Positions 17,241 through 26,386 are shown, counted from the first letter of the stretch. The stretch is DNA of 64,000 nucleotides from an uncultured Roseburia sp. (GCA_900542495.1 UQNW01000002.1:1-64000); one strand, 5' to 3'. Made by a program: numbers and translations. Notes: generated by a model from the letters alone, not told the origin.

Positions 17241-17654
17241 ATGGAAACAGAAGAATTGATAAAAGCAGCTATGGAAGCAAAGGAGCATGCATATGCTCCA
17301 TATTCCCATTTCCGGGTTGGCGCAGCGCTTCTGACAAAAAGCGGTAAGGTTTATCAGGGATGCAATATTGAAAACGCAGGATATTCTCCGACAAACTGTG
17401 CGGAGCGTACAGCATTTTTTAAGGCTGTCTACGAGGGAGAACGTGAGTTTGAGGCAATTGCGATCAATGGAGACGGTGATGATTATCTGTTTCCGTGTGG
17501 CGTATGCCGTCAGGTAATGGCAGAATTTTGTGATCCGGATACTTTTTTGATTTATGTTTCAAAGAAAAACGGAGCATATCAAAAGTATACGTTAGCGGAA
17601 TTGTTCCCGGGAGCATTCACAAAAGACGACATCGATAAAGCCAGAGTTTACTAG
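17241..17654 (+). CDS. cdd: Cytidine deaminase
   Basis: Deaminates cytidine and deoxycytidine to the uridines in pyrimidine salvage. The 137 residues are the size of the tetrameric enzyme. The zinc site is complete: Cys53-Ala-Glu55 (NCAERTAFF), Cys86 and Cys89 (FPCGVCRQV). The substrate motif FRVGAALL is near 24-31. AGGAG lies 9 nt before the ATG. It stands alone, divergent from citrate synthase. Confidence 0.95.
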   Translation: METEELIKAAMEAKEHAYAPYSHFRVGAALLTKSGKVYQGCNIENAGYSPTNCAERTAFFKAVYEGEREFEAIAINGDGDDYLFPCGVCRQVMAEFCDPDTFLIYVSKKNGAYQKYTLAELFPGAFTKDDIDKARVY

Positions 17655-17750
17655 GTGGAACATGTTTTTGCTGTTTTGTCAATGGATAAAACTACAAGAA
17701 AAAAGTAGTAAATTTGGTAGTATTTTTTACTCGTTCGCATTAATTTTTGC

Positions 17751-17779
17751 TTGTGAAACAGGGAACATTAAAGTATAAT
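17751..17779 (+). promoter_or_regulatory. Promoter of the structured ncRNA
   Basis: TTGTGA (17751-17756), 17 nt, TATAAT (17774-17779). No ORF follows, which points to an RNA product starting near 17786. Confidence 0.65.
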
Positions 17780-17785
17780 AAGACT

Positions 17786-17983
17786 ATCAAAAAACAGCCT
17801 GGGATGTGCGACACCCTACTATTTTGAACCTACATTTACTTTAAACGGGATTCCAACATTTTCAATTGGATGCCAGGCCTCAGTAATTCGCTGCGGCGGC
17901 GGGGGAAGGCAAAAGCTTGATTGAGGTTACCCACCTAGCGCTGGCTAGGAGTCAAAATTGTAGGAAACGGCATTTTGGGTATT
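17786..17983 (+). ncRNA. Structured non-coding RNA of about 200 nt (class uncertain; raiA-like or 6S-like)
   Basis: No coding potential, but a good promoter and dense pairing. The 5' and 3' ends can close on each other (TATC, AAAA and GCC near 17785-17799 with GGC, TTTT and GGGTA near 17969-17981). GCCTGG (17797-17802) can pair with CCAGGC (17873-17878), CCTCA (17878-17882) with TGAGG (17922-17926), and CCTAGC (17934-17939) with GCTAGG (17944-17949). The G-rich tract at 17890-17910 and TTACCCACCT (17927-17936) look like conserved RNA sequence. Length and paired ends fit 6S RNA, while the motifs recall the raiA RNA of Firmicutes. I cannot decide between them without a covariance search. Confidence 0.6.
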
Positions 17984-18163
17984 ACAAAAGATGATAAAGT
18001 ACAGAAGAATTTTAAGAGTGCAAAGGAAGTTTGAAAAGTACCAAAGAATATCGGAAGCACAGAAGAAGCTTTAGAATACGACAGATTTTTTGAGATACGG
18101 AAGAACAATGGAAAAGTACAAAGGATTCGATAAAGTACAAAAGCATTTTTAAATACAAAAGAG
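17981..18163 (+). repeat. Degenerate direct-repeat array with alternating 19/20-nt period
   Basis: A word close to AGTACAAAAGAA begins at 17998, 18017, 18037, 18056, 18076, 18095, 18115, 18134 and 18153. The steps are 19, 20, 19, 20, 19, 20, 19, 19 nt. A related word, ATTACAAAAGAT, begins at 17981, 17 nt earlier. Units are separated by short T- or A-rich spacers. All three plus-strand frames contain stops, so it is not a coding repeat. It follows the ncRNA and ends at the terminator before the SpoIID-family gene. Confidence 0.7.
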
Positions 18164-18196
18164 AGAAGCTGCTTTCTTAGAAAGCAGCTTCTTTTT
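18164..18196 (+). terminator. Intrinsic terminator upstream of the SpoIID-family gene
   Basis: A perfect 13-bp stem (18164-18176 with 18180-18192, loop TTA) ending in five T. It most likely ends the ncRNA/repeat transcript. Confidence 0.85.
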
Positions 18197-18239
18197 AAAT
18201 GTTGTGCAAAAAAGCGGCAACATACGTGGGAGGCTTTGA

Positions 18240-20468
18240 TTGGGAAGAAAAGTGCATTGGAAAAGAAAACTGGGATTGCTTATCATTCTGCTTTTGATAC
18301 TGCTTGGCATGATCTTTGCAGGAACAAAAAGAGGTTACAAAAAAGACGTTTATTCGAAGCACTATGTGCCGGTAAAAGAGGTGCAGGAGGAACTGTCTTT
18401 TTCTATATATAAGGAGCTGGACTGGGAACAGGCGGTACACTGGGAGAGAGAGTATCTGACGAGACAGACTGCAGGCGAGATCTTAGAACTCCTTGGGTTA
18501 AAGGAATACATAGAACTTCCAGAAGGGAGGGAGAGCGAGGCGTTAGACCGCGAACAGTGGAAGGAAGTTTATACACAGATTTTAGATTATCTGGATGATG
18601 AAAAAACAATCGAAAGCAGACAGATCCTGCTTATGGATGTGATAGAATCGGACAATGGCAGTATCCTTGTCACAAATGAGGGGGATTATCCCACAACATT
18701 TTGCAGACAGTTTTTAAAAGTCTGGGATTGTTACGAAGTGTATGTATCGGAGGGAGCCTGCATTGGAATTGCCGGAACCAGTGAGGATGAGGCGACAGTG
18801 CATAATGTATACATAAAAACGGCAGAAAACGGACAACTTACTTTTTTATCCGGCGGTGCAGAATATGAGATCACAATGGAACCTGCGGAAAAAGATGTGA
18901 CAGAAGGCGTGGCAGATCTTGTGTTTTCCGGTGGAAAGTTAGAGATCGTGCGCCAAAAAGAGCAGGAGATCCAAGGAAAGCTGTTGTCCTATGATGAGAA
19001 TATCATTGAAATCGAGGGATACGGAAGGATTTCTCATACCGGAAAAATCCCGGTCTATGCACTTTTGGAGGGGCAGGACGTCACGGAGAGCTCCATTTCA
19101 AAAGTGGTGCTTGGAAATATGGAAGTTTCCTATGTGATCGGGGAAGGAGAGGTCTGTGCCATTCTCATCCAGACACCTGCGGTGATCGAAAATATCAGGG
19201 TATTATTGTTAGCGGACGGAGGCGAAAAGTTCCGCCCGGCGGTTTACCTGAAAGCGGACACGGATGCAAAGATTGAAGTGGGAGAGATGACATCTGATTA
19301 TGCTGCCGGAACGTTATTAGATATAAGTACATGGCTTTCAGAGGAGGATGCAACTTTTATCTTGCAGCCGGTAACAGATAATGGAAAAGTATTTTTATGT
19401 GATGAAGCCGGAAACACGGTTTCCAATGGCTATTGTGGCAGCATGGAGGTGCGGCATTACGAGGAAGGCTATACGGTTGTGAACAGTGTTCCGTTTGAAA
19501 CTTATCTGACTGCGGTAGTGCCAAGTGAGATGCCTTCCACTTATGAGAAGGAGGCGTTAAAGGCGCAGGCAGTCTGTGCGAGAAGTTACGCTTATATCCA
19601 GCTTATGCGTGCAGATCTGGCAGCTTATGGGGCGCATATCAGCGACAGCACCTCGTATCAGGTCTATAATAAGGTGCCGGCAGGAGAGGCTTCCATACAG
19701 GCGGTGGAGGCGACAAAGCATGAGGTGATGACCTATGCGGATGAAGTGATCGAGGCGTATTATTTTTCAACTTCAATGGGATATACGGATACAGCAGAGG
19801 TATGGAATCCGGAAGAAATGGAAAACTATGGTTATCTGAAAAAAGTATGTTTAAATGAGCCGCAGACAGAGGCAGATCTGTCAGATGAGACTGCTTTTTT
19901 GAATTATATTACGACGCCGCAGACCGGATTTGACAGCGATATAAAGTATTACCGCTGGTCTGCACAGGCAGATTTTTCCGGAAAAGAGGCAGAAATCAGA
20001 CAGATTTTGGAAAACAGGCATTCCATTTCTCCGAGGAACGTGATATATTATGAATCTAATGGAAAAAATGAGACAGAATCCATGGAGGACTTCGGAAAGC
20101 TGAATGACATCGTGACAGAAAAGCGGAGTACATCAGGTTCTATTCTGACTTTACGGCTTTCTTATGAGCACGGCATGGTAAAAGTCTTTTCGGAATATAA
20201 TATCCGCAAAGTGTTAGGCGCTATTGTGACACAGATCACATATCAGGACGGGAGCACGGGCAGTGCAGTGACAATCCTGCCTAGCGCGGCTGTAAGTCTT
20301 GTAAAAGGACAGGACGGAACGTATACACTATATGGCGGAGGCTACGGACATGGACTTGGCATGAGCCAGAATGGCGCCAACGGTCTTGCAAAAGCAGGAA
20401 TGGATTACAGGGAAATTTTGAACTTCTTTTATAAGGATATTGAGATCACCAGTCTGGAGAACCGCTGA
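18240..20468 (+). CDS. Large SpoIID/LytB-family protein (membrane-anchored peptidoglycan glycosidase-like)
   Basis: SpoIID-type proteins cut peptidoglycan glycan chains during engulfment or related wall remodelling. Translation starts at a TTG (18240), supported by GGGAGG 6 nt upstream. The 742 residues are about twice the length of classical SpoIID. One TM helix is near 10-27, then about 380 residues of unrecognised beta-rich sequence. The SpoIID domain follows (about 410-740) with VPFETYLTAVVPSEMP, KEALKAQAVCARSYAY and the terminal GGGYGHGLGMSQNGANGLA. The conserved Glu of PSEMP is present. The YihY gene follows closely. It may be a vegetative paralogue rather than sporulation SpoIID. Confidence 0.82.
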   Translation: MGRKVHWKRKLGLLIILLLILLGMIFAGTKRGYKKDVYSKHYVPVKEVQEELSFSIYKELDWEQAVHWEREYLTRQTAGEILELLGLKEYIELPEGRESEALDREQWKEVYTQILDYLDDEKTIESRQILLMDVIESDNGSILVTNEGDYPTTFCRQFLKVWDCYEVYVSEGACIGIAGTSEDEATVHNVYIKTAENGQLTFLSGGAEYEITMEPAEKDVTEGVADLVFSGGKLEIVRQKEQEIQGKLLSYDENIIEIEGYGRISHTGKIPVYALLEGQDVTESSISKVVLGNMEVSYVIGEGEVCAILIQTPAVIENIRVLLLADGGEKFRPAVYLKADTDAKIEVGEMTSDYAAGTLLDISTWLSEEDATFILQPVTDNGKVFLCDEAGNTVSNGYCGSMEVRHYEEGYTVVNSVPFETYLTAVVPSEMPSTYEKEALKAQAVCARSYAYIQLMRADLAAYGAHISDSTSYQVYNKVPAGEASIQAVEATKHEVMTYADEVIEAYYFSTSMGYTDTAEVWNPEEMENYGYLKKVCLNEPQTEADLSDETAFLNYITTPQTGFDSDIKYYRWSAQADFSGKEAEIRQILENRHSISPRNVIYYESNGKNETESMEDFGKLNDIVTEKRSTSGSILTLRLSYEHGMVKVFSEYNIRKVLGAIVTQITYQDGSTGSAVTILPSAAVSLVKGQDGTYTLYGGGYGHGLGMSQNGANGLAKAGMDYREILNFFYKDIEITSLENR

Positions 20469-20548
20469 ACAATGAAAATATAAGAGCCGTAAAAATACAG
20501 CTTTCGTGGATTTTGGTGAGAGATGAAAATGAGGGAGGAGAGAAAGAG

Positions 20549-21400
20549 TTGATTTGGAAGATTATCGGAAACGGAAAATCTTTTTTTGATAAATGTAAGC
20601 GGGATAAGATCAATGCATATTCTGCCCAGTCTGCATTTTTTATTATATTATCGACCATTCCGTTTTTAATGGTGTTTTCCTCTCTTTTACAGTACACACC
20701 GATCACGGAGGGAATATTGTTAAAAATGTATCAGACTGCGCTGCCGGATTATATTTCAGCGTTTCTGATCTCCATTACGGATGAGGTGTATAACCGTTCG
20801 GTCGGAATCATTTCCATTACCGCGATCGTGGCAATCTGGTCGGCTGCAAAGGGAATCCAGTATATGACAGACGGACTGAATTCGGTGAATGACTTAGAGG
20901 AGAACCGCAACTGGTTTGTGTTACGGCTCTGGGCAATTGTGTATACGATCGTATTTCTATTTGCAATTGTATTTACACTTGTTGTTCTGGTATTCGGTAA
21001 TACGCTGCATGATCTCGCAGTTGTGTATATTCCAATCCTGCAAAGCCTCACGGATCTGATCGTGCGTCTGCGTGGTTTTGTGCTTTTTGGCATATTATTT
21101 GTGTTTTTCGATATTATTTTTACGATGCTGCCAAATAAAAAGCTGACTTTTAAAAGCCAGATCCCAGGTGCGGCAATCTGTGCAGTTGCGTGGTATGTGT
21201 TCTCGTTCGCGCTGTCTATCTATGTGGACTATTTCAATGGATTTTCCATGTATGGAAGCCTGACAACGATCGCATTGATCATGCTGTGGCTTTATTTCTG
21301 CATGTATATTATGATGATGAGCGCGGAAGTCAACGTGATTTTTAATGAGAGCTTCCGGAAATGGTTAAAGCGTGATAAGACTAAGAAAAAAAGGGGTTGA
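20549..21400 (+). CDS. YihY/BrkB-family inner membrane protein
   Basis: A polytopic membrane protein of the YihY/virulence-factor-BrkB family, often misnamed ribonuclease BN. Its function is unsettled. The TTG at 20549 is preferred because GGGAGGAG lies about 8-10 nt upstream; a GTG at 20513 would add 12 charged residues. The 283 residues contain about six hydrophobic helices and the family motifs AYSAQSAFFIILSTIPFLM, AIWSAAKGIQYM and YGSLTTIALIMLWLYFCMYI. It probably belongs with the SpoIID-family gene 80 nt upstream. Its stop codon lies inside the promoter of the pheS leader. Confidence 0.85.
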   Translation: MIWKIIGNGKSFFDKCKRDKINAYSAQSAFFIILSTIPFLMVFSSLLQYTPITEGILLKMYQTALPDYISAFLISITDEVYNRSVGIISITAIVAIWSAAKGIQYMTDGLNSVNDLEENRNWFVLRLWAIVYTIVFLFAIVFTLVVLVFGNTLHDLAVVYIPILQSLTDLIVRLRGFVLFGILFVFFDIIFTMLPNKKLTFKSQIPGAAICAVAWYVFSFALSIYVDYFNGFSMYGSLTTIALIMLWLYFCMYIMMMSAEVNVIFNESFRKWLKRDKTKKKRG

Positions 21401-21425
21401 GTTTTCAAAAACCCTGTGATAGAAT
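21397..21425 (+). promoter_or_regulatory. Promoter of the pheST T-box transcript
   Basis: TTGAGT (21397-21402), 17 nt, TAGAAT (21420-21425), overlapping the stop codon of the YihY gene. Confidence 0.5.
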
Positions 21426-21730
21426 AACAAATGAATTTGATGCTGGTAAGAGCATCTGAAATAGGAAAAGGCTTAGAATGTGTCAGTAGAGCACTATACT
21501 TTTTAAAGAGAGAGCGGGTCACCGGCTGAGAGCCTGCTTAAGGTAAGATAGGAATCGAATTTCCCACAGGAGTCGCATTTGTGAAAGCAGAATCAATGTG
21601 AATAGCAGATGACGTTTTATGCACGTTACGCATTTATGAAGTGCTTTTCTTTTGAAGAAAGAGAAGAATCAGGGTGGTACCGCGGAATCATTCGTCCCTA
21701 CATCAGGGAGAATGGTTCCTTTTTTGTATC
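21426..21730 (+). promoter_or_regulatory. Phenylalanine T-box leader of pheST
   Basis: The canonical T-box AGGGTGGTACCGCGG is at 21671-21685. The specifier TTC (Phe) is at 21561-21563. A terminator (21684-21699 with 21705-21719) is followed by a T-run. pheS starts 29 nt later. All parts are in the standard order and the specifier agrees with the genes. Confidence 0.95.
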
Positions 21731-21758
21731 CTGAAAAATGAAAAAAGGAGAAATGAAA

Positions 21759-22781
21759 ATGAAAGACAAATTGCAACAGATCAGAGAGAAGGCAATTGCA
21801 GAAATCGAGGGATCTGACGGATTAGAACGTTTGAATGAAGTCAGACAGGCAGTGCTTGGTAAGAAAGGTGAACTCACCGCTGTGTTAAAAGGAATGAAAG
21901 ATGTAGCACCTGAAGACAGACCAAAAGTAGGACAATGGGTAAACGATACACGTTCTGCAATCGAGACAATTCTCGAAGAGAAAATGAAAAAATTAGAGGC
22001 AGATGCCTTAAAGAAAAGATATGAAGCAGAGAAGATCGATGTTACGATGCCGGCAGTGAAGCATGAAAAAGGAAATCTGCACCCGGTGACACAGGTCCGT
22101 AACCAGCTCATTGATATTTTTGCCTCTATGGGATTTGAAGTTTATGAGGGAACAGAGATTGAGACAGATTACTATAACTTCACAGCTTTGAATACACCTC
22201 AGGATCATCCGGCAAGAGACATGCAGGATACGTTCTATCTTTCACCGGAATTTTTACTCCGCACACAGACATCTGCCGGACAGATCCACGTCATGGAAGC
22301 AAAGAAACCACCGATCAAGATTATTTCCCCTGGTAAGGTGTTCCGTTCCGATGATGATGCAACACATTCTCCAATGTTCACACAGATGGAAGGTCTTGTA
22401 GTCGATAAGGGAATCACACTCTGTGACTTAAAGGGAATGTTAGATGAACTTGTAAAGAAGATTTTCGGAAAAGAGACAACAACACGTCTCCGTCCATCTT
22501 ACTTCCCATTTACAGAGCCTTCTGTAGAAGTAGATGTAAGCTGCTTCCAGTGTGGCGGATGCGGATGTAAACTCTGCAAAGGTACCGGCTGGATCGAAGT
22601 TTTAGGAGCAGGTGTTGTTAACAATAAGGTTTTAGAGGGCTGTGGAATTGATACCAATGAGTACAGCGGATTTGCTTTCGGTATCGGTATCGAACGTATC
22701 GCAATGTTAAAATATGGTATCAACAACATCAAGTTACTGTTTGAGTCTGATATGCGTGTGTTAAAACAGATCGATGACTAA
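21759..22781 (+). CDS. pheS: Phenylalanyl-tRNA synthetase alpha subunit
   Basis: Catalytic subunit of the alpha2-beta2 enzyme that charges tRNA-Phe. The start at 21759 is 8 nt after AGGAG; earlier in-frame ATGs at 21738 and 21753 are badly spaced. This gives 340 residues. An N-terminal coiled-coil (to about 90) is followed by the class II core: HPVTQVRNQLIDIFASMGFEV, FRSDDDATHSPMFTQMEGLVVD (motif 2 region), a Cys cluster CFQCGGCGCKLCKGTGWIEVLG and GFAFGIGIERIAMLKYG (motif 3). It is first in the pheST operon under the T-box. Confidence 0.97.
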   Translation: MKDKLQQIREKAIAEIEGSDGLERLNEVRQAVLGKKGELTAVLKGMKDVAPEDRPKVGQWVNDTRSAIETILEEKMKKLEADALKKRYEAEKIDVTMPAVKHEKGNLHPVTQVRNQLIDIFASMGFEVYEGTEIETDYYNFTALNTPQDHPARDMQDTFYLSPEFLLRTQTSAGQIHVMEAKKPPIKIISPGKVFRSDDDATHSPMFTQMEGLVVDKGITLCDLKGMLDELVKKIFGKETTTRLRPSYFPFTEPSVEVDVSCFQCGGCGCKLCKGTGWIEVLGAGVVNNKVLEGCGIDTNEYSGFAFGIGIERIAMLKYGINNIKLLFESDMRVLKQIDD

Positions 22782-22817
22782 GAAAACAGATAGAGAGAAG
22801 AGAAAAGGAGACTTATC

Positions 22818-25235
22818 ATGTTAGCACCATTAAGCTGGTTAAAAGATTATGTAGATATAGATGTCACACCAAAGGAGTTAGAAGAAAAACTTTTCTCCTG
22901 CGGATTCGAAGTTGAGGAGCTGATCGAAGTTGGAAAAGACATAAGCGGCGTTGTCGTAGGTCTTGTGGAATCTTGCGAACCAATCCCTGATACACATTTG
23001 AGCCTTTGTCAGGTAAATGCAGGAGAGCATGGAACCTTCCAGATCTGCTGTGGAGCAGACAATGTGCATGCAGGCGGCAAATTCCCACTGGCACTGGTCG
23101 GAGCAACTGTTTATGCAACAGCAAAAGATCATGTCACAATTGAGGGTGTGATGAAAATCAAAAAAGGAAAACTCCGCGGTTACGAATCCTTTGGTATGCT
23201 CTGTTCCGGAACAGAACTTGGATTAAATGAGGACTTATATCCGGGAGCAGGTTACAATGGACTGCTCGTATTACCGGAAGATGCAGAGGTTGGAGCAGAT
23301 GTAAAACCAATCCTTGGAATGGATGACTGGATCTTTGATATTGCGATTACAGCAAACCGTCCTGACTGCCAGAGTATTTACGGTATCGCAAGAGAAGTAG
23401 CGGCAGTACTTGGAAAAGAATGTAAAGAGCCTGCACTTGATTTCACAGAGACAGAAGTGACAAAAGATTTCCATGTGACTGTTTCTGCACAGGATCTCTG
23501 CCCAAGATATATCGCTCATTATGTGCATGATGTAGAGATCAAGGAATCACCGGCATGGATGAGAAGAAGACTTGCATTAGTCGGTATCGGCGGAATCTCC
23601 AATATTGTAGATATCACAAACTATGTGTTAAAAGAGTTAGGACAGCCAATGCATGCATTTGATTATGCATACTTAGAGGGTGATGAGATCAAGGTAAGAC
23701 GTGCCAATGACGGCGAGAAGATCGTGACATTGGATGAAAAAGAGTTTGAACTAACTAACTCCAATCTTGTGATCTGCGATGGCAAAAAGCCGGTTGCATT
23801 AGCTGGTATCATGGGTGGTTTAAATTCTGAGATTCAGGATACCACAAAAGAGGTTATGTTTGAGTCAGCCAAATTTGCGCGTGACAACATCCGTAAGAGC
23901 TCCAGAGCGTTAGGACAGTCTTCAGATTCCAGCGCTATGTATGCAAAAGGAGTTTACGAGTACACAACCGTTATGGCAATGAAACGTGCCCTTCACTTGG
24001 TAGAAGAGTTAGGCTGTGGTAAAGTTTCCTCCACACACATTGAAGTTTCTACCGGAAACTCAATTGAGCCAAAAGAGATGAAAGTAAGCGTAAAACGTGT
24101 CAATGGGGTTCTTGGAATCGAAGTCCCAGATGCTGACATCGTTCGTATTCTTACTGCTTTAAATTTTGCACCGGTCATCAACGGTGATGAGCTGACACTG
24201 CAGATTCCTGCTTACCGTGAAGATATGGATTCTTACCCGGATGTGGCGGAGGAAGTGATCCGTATGTATGGCTATGAGCATGTAATCCCAACCTTTATGC
24301 CGACTGCGAAAGTGACATTAGGTGGATTAAACTTAAAACAGAAGACAGAACTTAAAATCAAACGTGCACTCTGTGCAGCAGGAGCTTATGAGGGAATTCA
24401 TTACTCCTTCTTCTCACCGTCTGATCTGGATCTGTTAAGACTGCCGGAAGATGCAAAAGAGAGACATGCAATCCGTCTGATCAATCCAATTAATATTGAT
24501 CTTTCACTGATGAGAACTACACTTGCACCGCAGATGATCCATGCGATGGCAAGAAACCAGAAAAAAGCAATTTTAGAGGGAAGAATTTTTGAACTTGGAA
24601 ATGTATTTATTCCAAAAGATCTCCCACTTACGGAGTATCCGGATGAGAGAGAGACACTGTGCGTTGGATTATTTGGCGAGAAGGAATCTTTCTACACATT
24701 AAAAGGATTTGCAGAGACGGTTGCAGATTCACTGAATATTACATTCACATACGAGGCAGCCGAGAATACTTTCCTGCATCCATATCAGACTGCAGAGATT
24801 TTCTGTGAGGGCGAAAAAGTCGGATATCTCGGAAAAGTTTCCTATGAGATTATGGACGAACTTGATATGCGTGTACCGGCTTACGTCATGGAGATTGATC
24901 TTGCATCCCTGAAAAAATGGTATGGAAAAGAGCAGATCTTCACTCCATTGCCAAAATATGCAGAGGAAAAACGTGATTTCGCATTTGTTGTTGACAAGAA
25001 TATTACCTGTGCACAGATTGAAAACGGCATCAAAGAAGCCTGCAATTATGTGACAGATGTAACATTATTCGATGTTTACGAAGGAATCCAGCTTGGAGCA
25101 GACAAAAAGAGTATGGCATTCTCGGTTGTATTCACTCCAAACGAGGAAGAATTCACAACGGAAATGGTAGAAGGATTTGTAAAGAAAATTCTTAAGAACT
25201 TAGAGAAAACACTTGATATCAAGCTTCGTGCATAA
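22818..25235 (+). CDS. pheT: Phenylalanyl-tRNA synthetase beta subunit
   Basis: Partner of PheS with tRNA-binding and editing functions. The 805 residues have the full bacterial domain order: LSWLKDYVDI start, tRNA-binding (EMAP-like) domain about 40-150 (ICCGADNVHAG), B3/B4 editing region with NRPDCQSIYGIAREVAAVLG, B5 domain around 400-475, the catalytic-like domain, and an FDX-ACB anticodon domain at the C-terminus (PKYAEEKRDFAFVVD). AAGGAG precedes the ATG. It lies 36 nt after pheS. Confidence 0.97.
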   Translation: MLAPLSWLKDYVDIDVTPKELEEKLFSCGFEVEELIEVGKDISGVVVGLVESCEPIPDTHLSLCQVNAGEHGTFQICCGADNVHAGGKFPLALVGATVYATAKDHVTIEGVMKIKKGKLRGYESFGMLCSGTELGLNEDLYPGAGYNGLLVLPEDAEVGADVKPILGMDDWIFDIAITANRPDCQSIYGIAREVAAVLGKECKEPALDFTETEVTKDFHVTVSAQDLCPRYIAHYVHDVEIKESPAWMRRRLALVGIGGISNIVDITNYVLKELGQPMHAFDYAYLEGDEIKVRRANDGEKIVTLDEKEFELTNSNLVICDGKKPVALAGIMGGLNSEIQDTTKEVMFESAKFARDNIRKSSRALGQSSDSSAMYAKGVYEYTTVMAMKRALHLVEELGCGKVSSTHIEVSTGNSIEPKEMKVSVKRVNGVLGIEVPDADIVRILTALNFAPVINGDELTLQIPAYREDMDSYPDVAEEVIRMYGYEHVIPTFMPTAKVTLGGLNLKQKTELKIKRALCAAGAYEGIHYSFFSPSDLDLLRLPEDAKERHAIRLINPINIDLSLMRTTLAPQMIHAMARNQKKAILEGRIFELGNVFIPKDLPLTEYPDERETLCVGLFGEKESFYTLKGFAETVADSLNITFTYEAAENTFLHPYQTAEIFCEGEKVGYLGKVSYEIMDELDMRVPAYVMEIDLASLKKWYGKEQIFTPLPKYAEEKRDFAFVVDKNITCAQIENGIKEACNYVTDVTLFDVYEGIQLGADKKSMAFSVVFTPNEEEFTTEMVEGFVKKILKNLEKTLDIKLRA

Positions 25236-25252
25236 TATGATAGAAACAGGAC

Positions 25253-25276
25253 AAAGAGTCGCGGGTGCGGCTCTTT
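25253..25276 (+). terminator. Weak hairpin between pheT and queA
   Basis: AAAGAG...CTCTTT with an inner CGC/GCG pair and loop GGGT; the tail TTTATCTTG is poor in T. It may only partly terminate, so queA could be expressed by read-through. Confidence 0.45.
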
Positions 25277-25313
25277 ATCTTGTTCAGAAAATGATAATTT
25301 ATGGAGAACAATC

Positions 25314-26351
25314 ATGGATGTAAAAGATTTTTATTATGATCTTCCGCAGGAACTGATCGCACAGGACCCATTGGAAGACCGTTCCAGTTCCAGACTCATG
25401 GTTTTAGATAAGATCACAGGAGAAGTGGAACACAGACATTTTAAAGATATTGTCGAGTATTTAAGACCGGGAGACTGCCTTGTCATCAACAATACCAAAG
25501 TAATTCCTGCACGTCTTTATGGCGTAAAGGAGGGCACCGAGGCCAAAATCGAAATTCTTCTCTTAAAAAGAAAAGAAAATGACATCTGGGAGACGCTTGT
25601 AAAGCCTGGCAAAAAATGCAAAATAGGAACAAAAATTATCTTCGGAGAAGGAATCTTAACCGGTGAGGTCGTTGACATTGTAGAGGAAGGAAACCGTCTG
25701 ATCCAGTTCCATTATGAAGGGATTTTCGAAGAAATATTAGACCGTCTTGGACAGATGCCACTGCCACCATATATTACACACCAGCTTCAGGACAAGAACC
25801 GTTACCAGACAGTTTATGCAAAATATGACGGTTCTGCCGCTGCTCCGACAGCAGGGCTTCATTTCACACCGGAACTGTTACAGCAGGTGCGCGACATGGG
25901 TGTGGAGATCGCAGAGGTTACCCTGCATGTCGGACTCGGAACGTTCCGTCCGGTCAAGGAAACAGATGTGTTAAAGCATCATATGCATTCTGAATTTTAT
26001 AAGATTGAGCAGTCCGAGGCAGACAAGATCAATAAGGCAAAAAAAGAGGGACACCGTGTGATCGCGGTCGGAACAACAAGCACCAGAACTTTAGAGTCTG
26101 CAGCAGACGAGAATGGTTTCCTTACAGAAAAGAGCGGATGGACAGAAATTTTTATCTATCCGGGTTACCAGTTTAAAGTAATCGACGCGCTGATCACAAA
26201 CTTCCATTTGCCGGAGTCCACACTGGTAATGCTTGTGTCTGCATTAGCCGGAAGGGAACATGTTCTGGCAGCCTATGAGACCGCAGTAGAAGAAAAATAT
26301 CGCTTTTTCAGTTTTGGCGATGCGATGTTTATTGTAGACCGGGAGTCTTAA
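25314..26351 (+). CDS. queA: tRNA preQ1(34) S-adenosylmethionine ribosyltransferase-isomerase
   Basis: Transfers the ribosyl part of SAM to preQ1 in tRNA, making epoxyqueuosine in queuosine synthesis. The 345 residues match the family length. Signatures: FYYDLPQELIAQDPLEDRSSSRLMVL at the start (given in two parts of the N-terminal region), PGDCLVINNTKVIPARLYG, APTAGLHFTPELLQ, and EVTLHVGLGTFRPV with ALITNFHLPESTLVMLVSA near the end. A weak GGAG element precedes the ATG. No other queuosine gene is in the window. Confidence 0.96.
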   Translation: MDVKDFYYDLPQELIAQDPLEDRSSSRLMVLDKITGEVEHRHFKDIVEYLRPGDCLVINNTKVIPARLYGVKEGTEAKIEILLLKRKENDIWETLVKPGKKCKIGTKIIFGEGILTGEVVDIVEEGNRLIQFHYEGIFEEILDRLGQMPLPPYITHQLQDKNRYQTVYAKYDGSAAAPTAGLHFTPELLQQVRDMGVEIAEVTLHVGLGTFRPVKETDVLKHHMHSEFYKIEQSEADKINKAKKEGHRVIAVGTTSTRTLESAADENGFLTEKSGWTEIFIYPGYQFKVIDALITNFHLPESTLVMLVSALAGREHVLAAYETAVEEKYRFFSFGDAMFIVDRES

Positions 26352-26357
26352 AACTAC

Positions 26358-26386
26358 TTGTAATCGCAAAGAACTTGTTATACAAT
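26358..26386 (+). promoter_or_regulatory. Promoter of the PilZ gene
   Basis: TTGTAA (26358-26363), 17 nt, TACAAT (26381-26386). Confidence 0.5.

Noticed and set aside
17981..18163. CRISPR array
   Set aside because: Repeat units are degenerate, only 19-20 nt apart, with no room for spacers, and no cas gene is present.
22818..25235. Antisense ORFs inside pheT, leuS, fhs and other long genes
   Set aside because: They lack ribosome-binding sites and family motifs and reflect the codon pattern of the real gene on the other strand.
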